A stretch of DNA of 64,000 nt. It comes from an uncultured Myxococcales bacterium. Lineage in GTDB: Bacteria; Myxococcota_A; UBA9042; DTJE01. The position numbers were made by a program, and so were the translations under genes. The DNA lies in assembly GCA_937975765.1 (NCBI GenBank), contig CALJUR010000002.1, positions 87,445 to 151,444 on the forward strand, written 5' to 3'. The notes under the pieces were generated by a model. The model saw only the letters and a program-made list of their open reading frames with translations, was not told the origin of the DNA and ran no database searches. The stretch's first letter is position 1, and every line of letters begins with the position of its first letter. Positions 50,395 through 58,520 of the stretch are shown in pieces.

Positions 50395-51642
50395 GTGCGT
50401 TCGAGGATCGCGGCACGGTGGAAGGAGGCAAGAGGCGTCGCCCTGATCATCGTGCTGGCCGGGATCACCATCCTGGCCGCGTTCTCGTCCGAGTTCACGT
50501 ACCGGTCCCGGGTGGGCATCCAGGCCGCGAACAACCTGGAGCGGCAGGTGCAGGCCTACTTCAACGCCCGCTCCGGTGTCGAGATCGCGCGGCTGGTGGT
50601 CACGTCGCAGAAGATGGTGGACCAGGCGATGTCGGCGTTCGGCCAGGGCAAGAACATCGTCCAGTTGTGGCAGTACGCGCCGAAGTTCGCCGAGATCTTC
50701 GCGAAGCAGACGCTGTCGTTCATGGGCGTGGACGTGATCGACCTGAAGGCCGCGGAGGGCCTGGGCGTCTCGGAGGGCTCGTTCCTGCTGGAGGTCTCGC
50801 CGGAGGATTCGCGGGTCAGCATCAACACCGGGTCGTCCGCGCAGGAGCGCAAGAACCTGTTCACGCGTTTGTACCCGCTGCTGGCGGGGCGCGTGGACCC
50901 GGACAGCCAGGCGACCGCGACGGGCATGGACCGCAAGGCGGCCGAGGTCATCCTGAACATCATGGACTGGGTGGACCCGGACGACGAGCGGTCGGACATC
51001 GACAGCAACGGCAACTTCGTGGCGGCAGGGGGGGCCGGCGAGAACGTGGACTACTCGCGGCACGGCTACCGGGCGCGCAACGCGAAGATGGACAGCAGCG
51101 AGGAACTGCGGCTGGTCGAGGGCATCACCGATGATCTCTACTGCGCGCTGGGCGACCAGATGACCGTCTACCAGACGGAGAAGCTGAACGTGAACGAGGC
51201 CGACCTCCGGGTGCTGCGCGCCATCCTGTGCGACAACCTGATGGGGGACCGGATGGTGGCGTGCGGGCCGACGCTGGACTATCCGGACGCGCTGATGGAC
51301 CGGGCGCTGGGCCTGATGGACCAGTGCCGGCGGATCAAGAAGGAACTGTTCATGCCGCCCTTCTCCGGCGAGAACGACTTCCTGGGCTTCTTCTCGCGGC
51401 TGCCCGAGCCGTTCGCCAGCACGCTGGCCGTGAACCAGGGGACGCTGCGGCCGCTGATCGGGGTGAAGAGCAAGGTCCTGCGGGTGACGTCGCGCGGGTG
51501 GGCCGGCACGTCGGGCTGGGAGATCACGGCCGTGATCGACCAGGGATCGACGAACTGGCTGCACTGGCGCGAGACGGGCTTCGACGCGACGCCCTACCTG
51601 GAGCAGCAGAAGCAGTTGCAGGCGGAACTGGCGGCGCAATGA
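50395..51642 (+). CDS. gspK: Type II secretion minor pseudopilin GspK
   Basis: Tip pseudopilin that lacks Glu+5 in the family. 415 residues. The N-terminal helix GVALIIVLAGITILAAFSSEFTYRSRV follows an Arg-rich leader. Helical insertion domain with MDWVDPDDERSDIDSNGN (calcium-binding-like acidic loop), MDSSEELRLVEGITDDLY and LNVNEADLRVLRAILCD (SAM-like region) is diagnostic. GTG 50395 follows TAGGAGGGCGGGTC. Confidence 0.92.
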   Translation: MRSRIAARWKEARGVALIIVLAGITILAAFSSEFTYRSRVGIQAANNLERQVQAYFNARSGVEIARLVVTSQKMVDQAMSAFGQGKNIVQLWQYAPKFAEIFAKQTLSFMGVDVIDLKAAEGLGVSEGSFLLEVSPEDSRVSINTGSSAQERKNLFTRLYPLLAGRVDPDSQATATGMDRKAAEVILNIMDWVDPDDERSDIDSNGNFVAAGGAGENVDYSRHGYRARNAKMDSSEELRLVEGITDDLYCALGDQMTVYQTEKLNVNEADLRVLRAILCDNLMGDRMVACGPTLDYPDALMDRALGLMDQCRRIKKELFMPPFSGENDFLGFFSRLPEPFASTLAVNQGTLRPLIGVKSKVLRVTSRGWAGTSGWEITAVIDQGSTNWLHWRETGFDATPYLEQQKQLQAELAAQ

Positions 51643-51652
51643 CGAGGTGAGC

Positions 51653-53317
51653 ATGGGGCACCGGGTCCTGGGAATCGCGGTGGGGAGCGAGGCGGTCCGC
51701 GTGGCCGTGATCGAGACCCGCCTGCGTCGCTTCGAGCTGAAGTCCGTCGGGGAGGCGGCCCGGCGCGCCGGCGCTGAAACCGAGTGGAACGGCACCGAGG
51801 AGCCGCCGGACCTGCCGGTGGCGGCCTCGCCGCCGATCGTGCGGACGGGGGACCTGGTGGCCGGGATGGTGGTGCCGCCCCCGGCCCCGACGGACACCAT
51901 GGCACTGGCGTACCCCGGCGACCGGGGGTTCGTGCGCCGGATCTCGCTGCCGTTCAAGAAGGCGTCGCAGGTCGAGGCCGCCCTGCCGTTCCAGATGATC
52001 GGGCAGGTGCCGGTGGCCCCGGAGGACATCCACTGCGCGTACGAGAAGGTGCCGGTCGAAGGCGCGGCCGGGACCGAGGTGCTGGCGGTCGCGGTGCCGA
52101 CGTCGGAGTTCCGGGATTTCCTGGATGCGTCCAGGGCGGATGGCCTGGAACCGTCGCACGTGGCGGTCGAGGGGCCGTGCCTGCTGAGCCTGCTGCCCTT
52201 CACGGCGGCGGCGGCAGAGGACGGGACGCCCGAGGTGCAGATGCTGGTGTGGGCCGAGGACGACGACGTCGAGGTCGCCGTGGCCCGCGGGGTGCAGCCG
52301 GTGCTGACCCGGACGGTCCGCCTGGGCGAGCCCGTGGCTTCGGGGGCCGAGGTTGCCGCGTCGTTCCTGCGCGAGGTGGTGCTGAGCGTGGCGGCGGCGG
52401 CCGAGGGCGGGGCGTCGGTGGGCCGCGTGCTGGTGGCGGGACCGGACGCCTTCGTGGTGGCCGGGCCGCTCTCCGAGGCGCTGGGGCTGCCCTGCGACGT
52501 GCTGGACCCGGCGCGGCTGCCGATCCCGGGCGCTGCCACCTGCCCGGGCCTGTCGCCGTCGATGGTCAAGGCGCTGGCGCTGGCGATCGGCACGGCCAGC
52601 GGGGGCGGGCCGGGCAGCCTGAACCTCCGGTCGGGCGCCTTCGCGACCGAGGGGACCCGGGGCATCTTCCGGGAGCGCGCGACCTACTTCGTCGTCGCTC
52701 TGGCGGTGTTCCTGGTGCTGGGCGCGGGCAAGGGCGTCGCCCGTTACGCCGGCCTGACCGCCGAGCGGGACGCGGGGATCGCCGAACTGAAGGCCTTCTC
52801 GAAGGAGGTCCTGGGCACCGAGAAGGACAGTTTCGACACGGTGCTGAAGACGCTGAAGTCGGTGTCCGAGGAGGACGTGAAGGTCTTCCCCCGGTGGACG
52901 GCGGTGGGCACGCTGAACCGGATCGCCAAGGCGATGATGGAGGCGGGCCACGCGAAGGGCTCGTCGCCCCCGACGGGGGACGGCGGCGAGTCGGCCTCCT
53001 CCTCGGCGAGCGGGGCCTGGGCCATCGAGATGGAGAACGTGCGCATCGATCCGCGGCAGGCGACGCTGCGCGGCGAGGCCGAGACCATCGAGGTGCTGGA
53101 CCAGTTCGTGTCCAAGCTGAACGCGGATTCGTGCCTTTCGGACGTGGTGACCGAGAGCACCGAGCGCATCCAGTTCCAGCGGCACCAGGGCTGGCAGCGG
53201 TTCACGCTGAGGATGGCGGTCGACTGCAGCGCGAAGGAGGCCTTGAAGAAGGGCAAGGAAGGCGCGAAGGACGCCAGGGACGCGACGGCGAAGGACAAGG
53301 CCGCGCCGCAGAAATGA
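51653..53317 (+). CDS. gspL: Type II secretion protein GspL
   Basis: Inner-membrane protein that recruits GspE. 554 residues. The cytoplasmic part (1-340) has an actin-like fold in the PilM/GspL style: LGIAVGSEAVRVAVIET at the start, SLPFKKASQVEAALPFQM and a late ALALAIGTASGG. One membrane helix is at about 342-362 (YFVVALAVFLVLGAGKG), then a periplasmic ferredoxin-like domain (MENVRIDPRQATLRGEAETIEVLDQFVSKL). ATG 51653 follows GAGGTGAGC; the GTG six nt upstream is possible. It is longer than enterobacterial GspL. Confidence 0.88.
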   Translation: MGHRVLGIAVGSEAVRVAVIETRLRRFELKSVGEAARRAGAETEWNGTEEPPDLPVAASPPIVRTGDLVAGMVVPPPAPTDTMALAYPGDRGFVRRISLPFKKASQVEAALPFQMIGQVPVAPEDIHCAYEKVPVEGAAGTEVLAVAVPTSEFRDFLDASRADGLEPSHVAVEGPCLLSLLPFTAAAAEDGTPEVQMLVWAEDDDVEVAVARGVQPVLTRTVRLGEPVASGAEVAASFLREVVLSVAAAAEGGASVGRVLVAGPDAFVVAGPLSEALGLPCDVLDPARLPIPGAATCPGLSPSMVKALALAIGTASGGGPGSLNLRSGAFATEGTRGIFRERATYFVVALAVFLVLGAGKGVARYAGLTAERDAGIAELKAFSKEVLGTEKDSFDTVLKTLKSVSEEDVKVFPRWTAVGTLNRIAKAMMEAGHAKGSSPPTGDGGESASSSASGAWAIEMENVRIDPRQATLRGEAETIEVLDQFVSKLNADSCLSDVVTESTERIQFQRHQGWQRFTLRMAVDCSAKEALKKGKEGAKDARDATAKDKAAPQK

Positions 53318-53339
53318 CGGGGCGGGGAGGCGGGACGAG

Positions 53340-54032
53340 ATGAAGGTGGTGGATGCGTTCGACGCCATGCTGGGACGGATGACGTCCCGCGAGCGGCGGC
53401 TGTTCGCGGTGCTGGCCGCGGCGATCGGGGTCGCGATCGTGGCCGGTGCGGCGGTGGCGATGATGGCGATGTTCGGGTCGATCCAGGCGGACATCGATCA
53501 CGGCCGGCAGGCGCTGGCCGAGGCGCGGCTGCTGGCGCCGAGGTACAAGGAACTCAGCGAGAAGCGCCGGGCCATCGAGGAGGCGATCCGCGCCAACAAG
53601 GCCACGGCGCGGTCGATCGTGAACGAGGTCCTGAAGAAGCAGAACCTTTCCGGCGACGTGCAGGGCGCCATGGGCGACACGCTGGCGGACATCGTGTCGT
53701 TCGAGGGCAAGACCACCGAGACGCCGATCGAGGTGGGCAAGGCGAAGAAGAAGCCGGTGAAGGGCAAGGGGAAGGAGGCCGTGACCGGCATCGTGCAGAT
53801 CGAGCAGGGCCTGGAGTTCAAGGAGGTGCCGCAGGCCGACCTGCTGGCGTTCCTGGACCAGGTCGAGCAGGGCAAGGATCTGCTGTTCGTGACGAAGATC
53901 GACGCGTCGCGCAAGTTCAACAACATGTCGCACGTGCGGGCGCAGGTCACGGTGGCCACCTTCCAGTTCCAGGGAGCGGCCGAGGAGGCTCCGGAGGGCG
54001 GCGTCACCGGGGCGGCGGGCGCGAACGAGTAG
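53340..54032 (+). CDS. gspM: Type II secretion protein GspM
   Basis: 230 residues. Short cytoplasmic N-terminus (SRERRLF), one membrane helix (about 22-46), a coiled coil (LAPRYKELSEKRRAIEEAIRANK) and a periplasmic domain. The assignment is by this topology and by position between gspL and gspN; sequence conservation in GspM is low. A Lys-rich stretch (KAKKKPVKGKGKE) interrupts the periplasmic part. ATG 53340 follows GGGGCGGGGAGGCGGGACGAG. Confidence 0.82.
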   Translation: MKVVDAFDAMLGRMTSRERRLFAVLAAAIGVAIVAGAAVAMMAMFGSIQADIDHGRQALAEARLLAPRYKELSEKRRAIEEAIRANKATARSIVNEVLKKQNLSGDVQGAMGDTLADIVSFEGKTTETPIEVGKAKKKPVKGKGKEAVTGIVQIEQGLEFKEVPQADLLAFLDQVEQGKDLLFVTKIDASRKFNNMSHVRAQVTVATFQFQGAAEEAPEGGVTGAAGANE

Positions 54033-54057
54033 GACCGGACGGGCAAGGAGGGGCTGG

Positions 54058-55542
54058 ATGACGTTCGAGTGGACCCGGCGGCCGATCGTTCGGAAGGCCG
54101 CGCGCATGGCGGGATACATCGCCTTCGGCCTGCTGGTGTTCGTCGTGTCGGTCGTGCTGACCTTCCCGACGGGGCGCCTGAAGGGATACCTGGAAGGGCG
54201 CCTGTCCCAGGGCGGCACGACGGTGCGCATCCAGGACCTGGCGATCCGGGGGCTGGGGACGGTGCGCCTGTTCGGGCTGAAAGTGGACCTGCCGCCGAAC
54301 CGGACGACGAACCCGGACGGCTCGGTGACCGAGGATCCGCGGTCGGTCACGCTGGACCGGCTGGACCTGTCGCTGAGCCTGTTCCGGGCGATGTTCGGCA
54401 CGCTGAAGGTGCAAGCGACGGCGTACTCCGGGGACGGCGTGCTGGGGCCGATCTCGGTGACGAAGACGACCGACCAGGTGACGGTGGAACTGGAGGGGGC
54501 GAAGGACTTCCCGCTGCCGACCGACCTGCCGGTGTTCGGCGTGCGTTTCGCGGGCAAGGTGACCCTGCTGAAGGGCAGCGCGACCTACGACGTGAAGGGG
54601 GGGCTGGCCGCCAGCAAGGGGCGGGTCGAGGTGGCGGCCGAGGGCCTGAAGGCGCTGAAGCCGACGCTGCGCAGCGCGGCCCAGGGCAGCGTGACGCTGT
54701 CCGACGCGGACCTGGGGACCTTCGCGCTGGAACTGAACCTGGACAAGCGGTCGAACCTGCCGGCTTTCAAGGCCGACCGCAAGTCGCCGGGCGGCGACGC
54801 GACCGTGCTGCACGTCGAGAAGGCGGAACTGGACGGCCAGGACATCAAGGCGCTGATCGAGGGGCACTCGATCGTGCGGCTGGCGCCGGGCAAGGCATTC
54901 AAGGACGGCCAGTTGACGGTGGAACTGGCGTTCAGCCTGGCCGACGCGTTCATCGACCGGCAGGTTCGCAGCGGTGGCGAGGTCTCGACGCCGAACAAGT
55001 TCCTGCGGACCCTGCTGAACATGGATCCGAAGTGGCGGACCGCGCAGTCGGGCTCGTACTACGGCGTGCTGTGCAGCGGAACGGTGGACAGGCCGTCGTG
55101 CCTGCCGAAGAAGCCCACGATCCGCGGCGGCGACTTCAAGGCGCCCGCGAAGTCCGAGGACAAGGGGGAGGCGAAGGACGCCCCGTCGAAGGCGCCCTCG
55201 ACGCCGCCCCGGTCCGCCGCGACGCCGGCGCCGCCCCCGGCTTCCGCGGCGACCCCCGCGCCGCCCCCGACGCCCCCCGTCGCAGCCCCGGCTCCGCCAC
55301 CTCGCCAGGAGACGCCGCCGGCCGCCGCGCCGGCGTCCCCGACCCCCCCGGCCAACGAGGCGACGGCGACCCCTGCCAGCCCGACGGCCGCGGCCGCGAA
55401 CGCCGTGCGCAGCGTCCCGCTGGTCCCGACGGTGATCGGGCGGGCGAGGCTGCGCGGGATGCCGCAGCCCGAGGAGGAGGCGCCCGGCCCGACCGGGGAA
55501 GGTGCCGCGCCGGTCGTCCCGCCGACCGAGGGCGAAGAGTAG
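54058..55542 (+). CDS. gspN: Type II secretion protein GspN
   Basis: 494 residues. One N-terminal membrane helix (about 18-40, YIAFGLLVFVVSVVLTFP) followed by a large beta-rich periplasmic domain (FPTGRLKGYLEGRLSQGG, VEVAAEGLKALKP, LTVELAFSLADAFIDRQV) as in the GspN/AsmA-like proteins that end delta-proteobacterial type II operons. After about residue 360 it continues into a disordered Pro/Ala/Thr-rich tail of 130 residues. ATG 54058 follows AAGGAGGGGCTGG. The TAG stop is part of a hairpin repeat. The operon has no prepilin peptidase gene (gspO), which must be encoded elsewhere. Confidence 0.85.
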   Translation: MTFEWTRRPIVRKAARMAGYIAFGLLVFVVSVVLTFPTGRLKGYLEGRLSQGGTTVRIQDLAIRGLGTVRLFGLKVDLPPNRTTNPDGSVTEDPRSVTLDRLDLSLSLFRAMFGTLKVQATAYSGDGVLGPISVTKTTDQVTVELEGAKDFPLPTDLPVFGVRFAGKVTLLKGSATYDVKGGLAASKGRVEVAAEGLKALKPTLRSAAQGSVTLSDADLGTFALELNLDKRSNLPAFKADRKSPGGDATVLHVEKAELDGQDIKALIEGHSIVRLAPGKAFKDGQLTVELAFSLADAFIDRQVRSGGEVSTPNKFLRTLLNMDPKWRTAQSGSYYGVLCSGTVDRPSCLPKKPTIRGGDFKAPAKSEDKGEAKDAPSKAPSTPPRSAATPAPPPASAATPAPPPTPPVAAPAPPPRQETPPAAAPASPTPPANEATATPASPTAAAANAVRSVPLVPTVIGRARLRGMPQPEEEAPGPTGEGAAPVVPPTEGEE

Positions 55543-55567
55543 GGCGGGGGCCCCGACACCCCCACGC
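55539..55567 (+). repeat. GC-rich hairpin element containing the gspN stop codon
   Basis: GTAGGGCGGGGGCCCC then GACACCCCCACGC; TAG 55540-55542 ends gspN. Diverged 3' half. Followed by the recurrent spacer GCGATGAACGTCGGCG. Confidence 0.8.
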
Positions 55568-55599
55568 AACCGCGATGAACGTCGGCGCCGCCTGACCCG

Positions 55600-55626
55600 T
55601 GTAGGGCGGGGGCCCTGTCCCCCGCC
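55600..55626 (+). repeat. GC-rich hairpin element
   Basis: Full copy (TGTAGGGCGGGGGCCC then TGTCCCCCGCC) between gspN and the convergent ATP-grasp gene. Confidence 0.85.
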
Positions 55627-55661
55627 ACCCCGGGGGGGCTGGCGCGCCCGGCGAGGGCCGG

Positions 55662-56738
55662 TCACCCCGGCGGCAGGTCCAGTTCGTCCTTCCGCACCAG
55701 CACCGGGCCCGCGTCCAGCGTCCGGATCCAGTACAGGTCCGCGGGCAGCACGTCGAAAGGCGGCAGGTCCGGCAGGTCCTCGTCGAAGGCGATCCGCAGC
55801 ATCCACCAGGGGAAGTTCGCGCCCGCGGCCGAGTAGAAATGGTGCGTGGTGCCCAGCCGCCCGGCGTTGACCTCGGTGGGCCGCAGCGAGCCGTCCGCGG
55901 CGCCCTTGACGTCCACGAATGCCACCCCGTCGAAGGCGGGGTCCACGGCCAGCACGCACCGCAGCCCCAGGTCGTTCAGGTCGGGGCGGTGCACGGTATG
56001 GCAGATCGCCGGGGCGCCGGTGATGCCCGAGGGGCTGACGTGCGGGATCACGTAGGCGTCGCGCTGGCGCCCCTGGCTGGTCACCAGCCGTCCCTGCCGG
56101 AACAGGCCCAGCCACGTCAGGTTCTCGCCCGGCAGGTACTCGGAGGCGATGAAGGCGCCGTACCCGTCGTGGAAGTCGATCCATCCCTTCGCCTGCAGCG
56201 GCGTGCGGCAGGGCAGGGCGGCGGCGCCGATGCCGCGGCCCGGGATGCCCGAGCCGCGGAACCAGATCGGCCGCGTCGGGATCTGGTCGAACGCGCGTTC
56301 GACGTCCTCCTCCCGGTCGATGGTCACGGTCTGCGGGATCGGGATGCCGGCCGCCTGGAAGCGCCGCCAGGTCTCCCACTTGCTGGCGGCCACCTGCTGG
56401 GCCTCCAGCGACGGCACGAACATCCGCACGCCGCGTTCGTCCAGCCGCGCCCGGTGCCGGGTCAGCACCATCATCTCCAGGCTGCTGTTCGGGAAGACGG
56501 CGTTCAGGCGGTGGCGGTCGATCAGCGCGCACACCGCCTCCATGTATGCCGCCTCGTCGCTGCAGCGGGGGACCCGCGCCTTCTCGTCCGTCAGGGCCAG
56601 GTGCACGTAGTACGGGCTGGCGTCGCAGCCCACCGTGAAGATCGGCTCCGGCGCGATCCTCAGGCCCCGGGCCAGGTTCACGGCGCCCGGCCCGCCCGCC
56701 CCGGGGACCAGCACGCGCTTCTCGACTCCGCCGTCCAT
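55662..56738 (-). CDS. ATP-grasp family protein
   Basis: 358 residues. The N-terminal Rossmann-like PreATP-grasp part (KRVLVPGAGGPGAVNLARGL, VGCDASPYYVHLA) and middle/C-terminal ATP-grasp segments (VAASKWETWRRFQAAGIPIPQTV; FIASEYLPGENLTWLGLF; FVDVKGAADGSLRPTEVNAGRLGTT with the metal-binding Glu/Asn) match carbamoyl-phosphate-synthase-type ATP-grasp ligases. These make amide or peptide bonds through acyl-phosphates. The substrate is unknown. ATG 56738 follows GGGAGGGGCG. Third gene of a minus-strand operon after an exported protein and a 75-residue Cys-rich protein; the small protein could be substrate or partner. Confidence 0.8.
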   Translation of the reverse strand: MDGGVEKRVLVPGAGGPGAVNLARGLRIAPEPIFTVGCDASPYYVHLALTDEKARVPRCSDEAAYMEAVCALIDRHRLNAVFPNSSLEMMVLTRHRARLDERGVRMFVPSLEAQQVAASKWETWRRFQAAGIPIPQTVTIDREEDVERAFDQIPTRPIWFRGSGIPGRGIGAAALPCRTPLQAKGWIDFHDGYGAFIASEYLPGENLTWLGLFRQGRLVTSQGRQRDAYVIPHVSPSGITGAPAICHTVHRPDLNDLGLRCVLAVDPAFDGVAFVDVKGAADGSLRPTEVNAGRLGTTHHFYSAAGANFPWWMLRIAFDEDLPDLPPFDVLPADLYWIRTLDAGPVLVRKDELDLPPG

Positions 56739-56771
56739 CGCCCCTCCCGGGCCCGTCCCGCAAGGGACCGG

Positions 56772-56999
56772 TCAACTCGCCTCGAAGTACTTGCAGAAGG
56801 TGAAGTTCCCGCGGGCCTCGACGAAGCTGGTCGCCTCCATCAGGTCGCGGGTGCGGAACTCCAGGCTGCAGGTGCAGGTGGAAGCCCTCACGTGCACGCA
56901 GTCCGGGCACAGCCACTTCAGGCCGAAGTCCCGGGCCTGTCGCGCGAACCGCTCGTGCTCGCCGGGACCGGGAACGTAGGGCTTGACGAACGCCTTCAC
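56772..56999 (-). CDS. Small Cys-rich protein
   Basis: 75 residues, five Cys (LCPDCVH, STCTCS, FCKYF), probably metal-binding. The N-terminal PGPGEHERFARQARDFGLKW is charged and amphipathic. Not recognised. GTG 56999 overlaps the preceding stop (GTGA) and GGAGGGGAGACCC lies upstream inside the preceding gene, so it is translationally coupled and likely real despite its size. It sits between an exported protein and the ATP-grasp gene. Confidence 0.7.
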   Translation of the reverse strand: MKAFVKPYVPGPGEHERFARQARDFGLKWLCPDCVHVRASTCTCSLEFRTRDLMEATSFVEARGNFTFCKYFEAS

Positions 57000-57634
57000 C
57001 GGGTCTCCCCTCCTGCGCCCGGGCCTCCTTCGGACCCGTCCGCGGCGCCGGCTTCACCCGCCGTCTCGATCGCCTTCCTGGCCGCGTCCCACGCGGGTCC
57101 CTGGGCGCGGGGAGGGATCATCGCCCGGGCCGTGGCGACCCGGCCCACGGACACCCACAGGATCGCCGCCGCCGCCCGGGCCGGGGCATCGTCCGCCGCG
57201 GTGTTCTCCAGCAGCCATGCAGCCGCGCCTGCGGCGTCCCCCCCGGCGCACAGCGCGCCGGCCAGGGCCAGGACGACCGGGCGGGGGGGCAGGAACCGGT
57301 CCTCAGAGGGGACGGCCTGGGGCGGGCTGGAGAACAGCCGTCGCGCCAGGCTGGCCTGGATCCCGCGCTCGTTGCAGGTGCCGGTCGCGAACGCGCCTGC
57401 CAGGTCGCCCCGGACCTTCGTCCAGGCGGCGCGCAGGGCCGCGGCCGCCTTCGCGTCGCGTCCCGCCGAGAAGTCCTTGAGGCCCGCGGCGTAGGGACCC
57501 GAACGGGTCCAGGGGCGCAGGTCTCCGGCGGTCGGGCGCGGGATGGCCGCGCATTCGCGGGGGCTGGCCGCGCGTGCTAGAGTACCCGGCGTTGCGGCCA
57601 GCAGGGCGGCCGCGATGCAGGCGGCGAGGCGCAT
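56996..57634 (-). CDS. Exported hypothetical protein, possibly from a leaderless mRNA
   Basis: 212 residues with a clear signal peptide (MRLAACIAAALLAATPGTLARA). The mature part is Ala-rich and helical with two Cys (RECAAIP, GTCNERG) and a repeat-like helical ending (AAAAILWVSVGRVATARAMIPP). No family recognised. ATG 57634 has no ribosome site. The minus-strand extended -10 TGCTAGAAT ends at 57642, placing transcription start at or within a base or two of the ATG, hence a leaderless transcript is proposed. The stop overlaps the next gene. Confidence 0.7.
   Translation of the reverse strand: MRLAACIAAALLAATPGTLARAASPRECAAIPRPTAGDLRPWTRSGPYAAGLKDFSAGRDAKAAAALRAAWTKVRGDLAGAFATGTCNERGIQASLARRLFSSPPQAVPSEDRFLPPRPVVLALAGALCAGGDAAGAAAWLLENTAADDAPARAAAAILWVSVGRVATARAMIPPRAQGPAWDAARKAIETAGEAGAADGSEGGPGAGGETR
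57575..57583 (+). promoter_or_regulatory. Extended -10 promoter inside the divergent gene start
   Basis: TGCTAGAGT on the plus strand, about 53 nt upstream of GTG 57636. It lies within the coding region of the minus-strand gene. Confidence 0.4.
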
Positions 57635-57635
57635 C

Positions 57636-58487
57636 GTGCGGATTCTAGCACGCGAGGGCAGGAAGGAACGGGCCGTCTTCGCGGGCCTGGTCGTCGTCCT
57701 GGCGGGCCTGCTGGCGGTCCCTCCCGCCCCCCGGGCGAACGCCGCGGAGGTGACCGACCCGGCCCGCGGGCGGGCGGACCCCGAGGCCGTCCCGGACGGC
57801 TCGTTCGTGCGCGTCACGGTGGACGGCGGCGTCTCCCCCTTCACCTCCGTCTCCTGGGACGTCACGGTTCGCGGCGGCACCGCGGTCGTGTCCTTCGTGA
57901 AGGAGAGCCTGTGCCAGACCGGCCAGCGCGAACGGGTGCGCCTGCTGGAGGGCGAGAACGCGCGCGACCTGCTGTCCGCCCTGCGGGACGCGAGCGCCTG
58001 GACCTGCGCGGTCCCCGGGAACGCCACGGCCGGCCGGGCCGCGGACAGACCGCCCTCCCCGGACCAGCCCCGATACGAAGTCTGGTCCGCGTGGGGCCAC
58101 CGGATGGTCCGCTACCACCTGCCGCAGTCCGCCCTGTGGAATTCGCCTTGCACGCTGGGGTTGATCACGGCGCTTTCGGCCGAGGTGCGGTCGCGGGTCG
58201 AGCCGCTGCCGATGCGGGACCTGTACTACCCGGCCGACCGGCTGGGCTTCGTGACGATGACGGCGTCCGAGACGGCCACCGCGACCTTCGACGGGTGGGA
58301 CGTGGCCCGCCTGCCGGTGGATGCGCTGGAAATGGTCGAGGGCGAGCACGACGTGGTCGTGACGGGCGTGTCGGGGCACAGCCGGCAGTTCCGCATCAAG
58401 GTGGCGCCCGGCCTGACCCAGAGGGTCCACGTGATGCTGGAGAACGCGGACGACGGGCTGGCACCCCTGCCCGCTCCCGCGCCCTGA
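57636..58487 (+). CDS. Exported protein with PEGA-like C-terminal domain
   Basis: 283 residues from GTG 57636. Positively charged N-terminus then a signal peptide (FAGLVVVLAGLLAVPPAPRANAA). The mature part starts with a beta-rich segment (SFVRVTVDGGVSPFTSVSWDVTVRGG), has two Cys, and ends with a PEGA-like unit (TATATFDGWDVARLPVDALEMVEGEHDVVVTG). Start choice is difficult. ATG 57615 is in frame and would overlap the divergent gene; GTG 57636 has GAGG 8 nt upstream. An extended -10 at 57575-57583 supports either. Function unknown; PEGA domains are common in surface lipoproteins. Confidence 0.65.
   Translation: MRILAREGRKERAVFAGLVVVLAGLLAVPPAPRANAAEVTDPARGRADPEAVPDGSFVRVTVDGGVSPFTSVSWDVTVRGGTAVVSFVKESLCQTGQRERVRLLEGENARDLLSALRDASAWTCAVPGNATAGRAADRPPSPDQPRYEVWSAWGHRMVRYHLPQSALWNSPCTLGLITALSAEVRSRVEPLPMRDLYYPADRLGFVTMTASETATATFDGWDVARLPVDALEMVEGEHDVVVTGVSGHSRQFRIKVAPGLTQRVHVMLENADDGLAPLPAPAP
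57642..57650 (-). promoter_or_regulatory. Extended -10 of a probable leaderless transcript
   Basis: TGCTAGAAT on the minus strand, ending 8 bp before ATG 57634. The predicted transcription start coincides with the start codon. Confidence 0.4.
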
Positions 58488-58520
58488 GGCGAGGGTTCGT
58501 CAAGGAAGGAGTCCCGGTTG

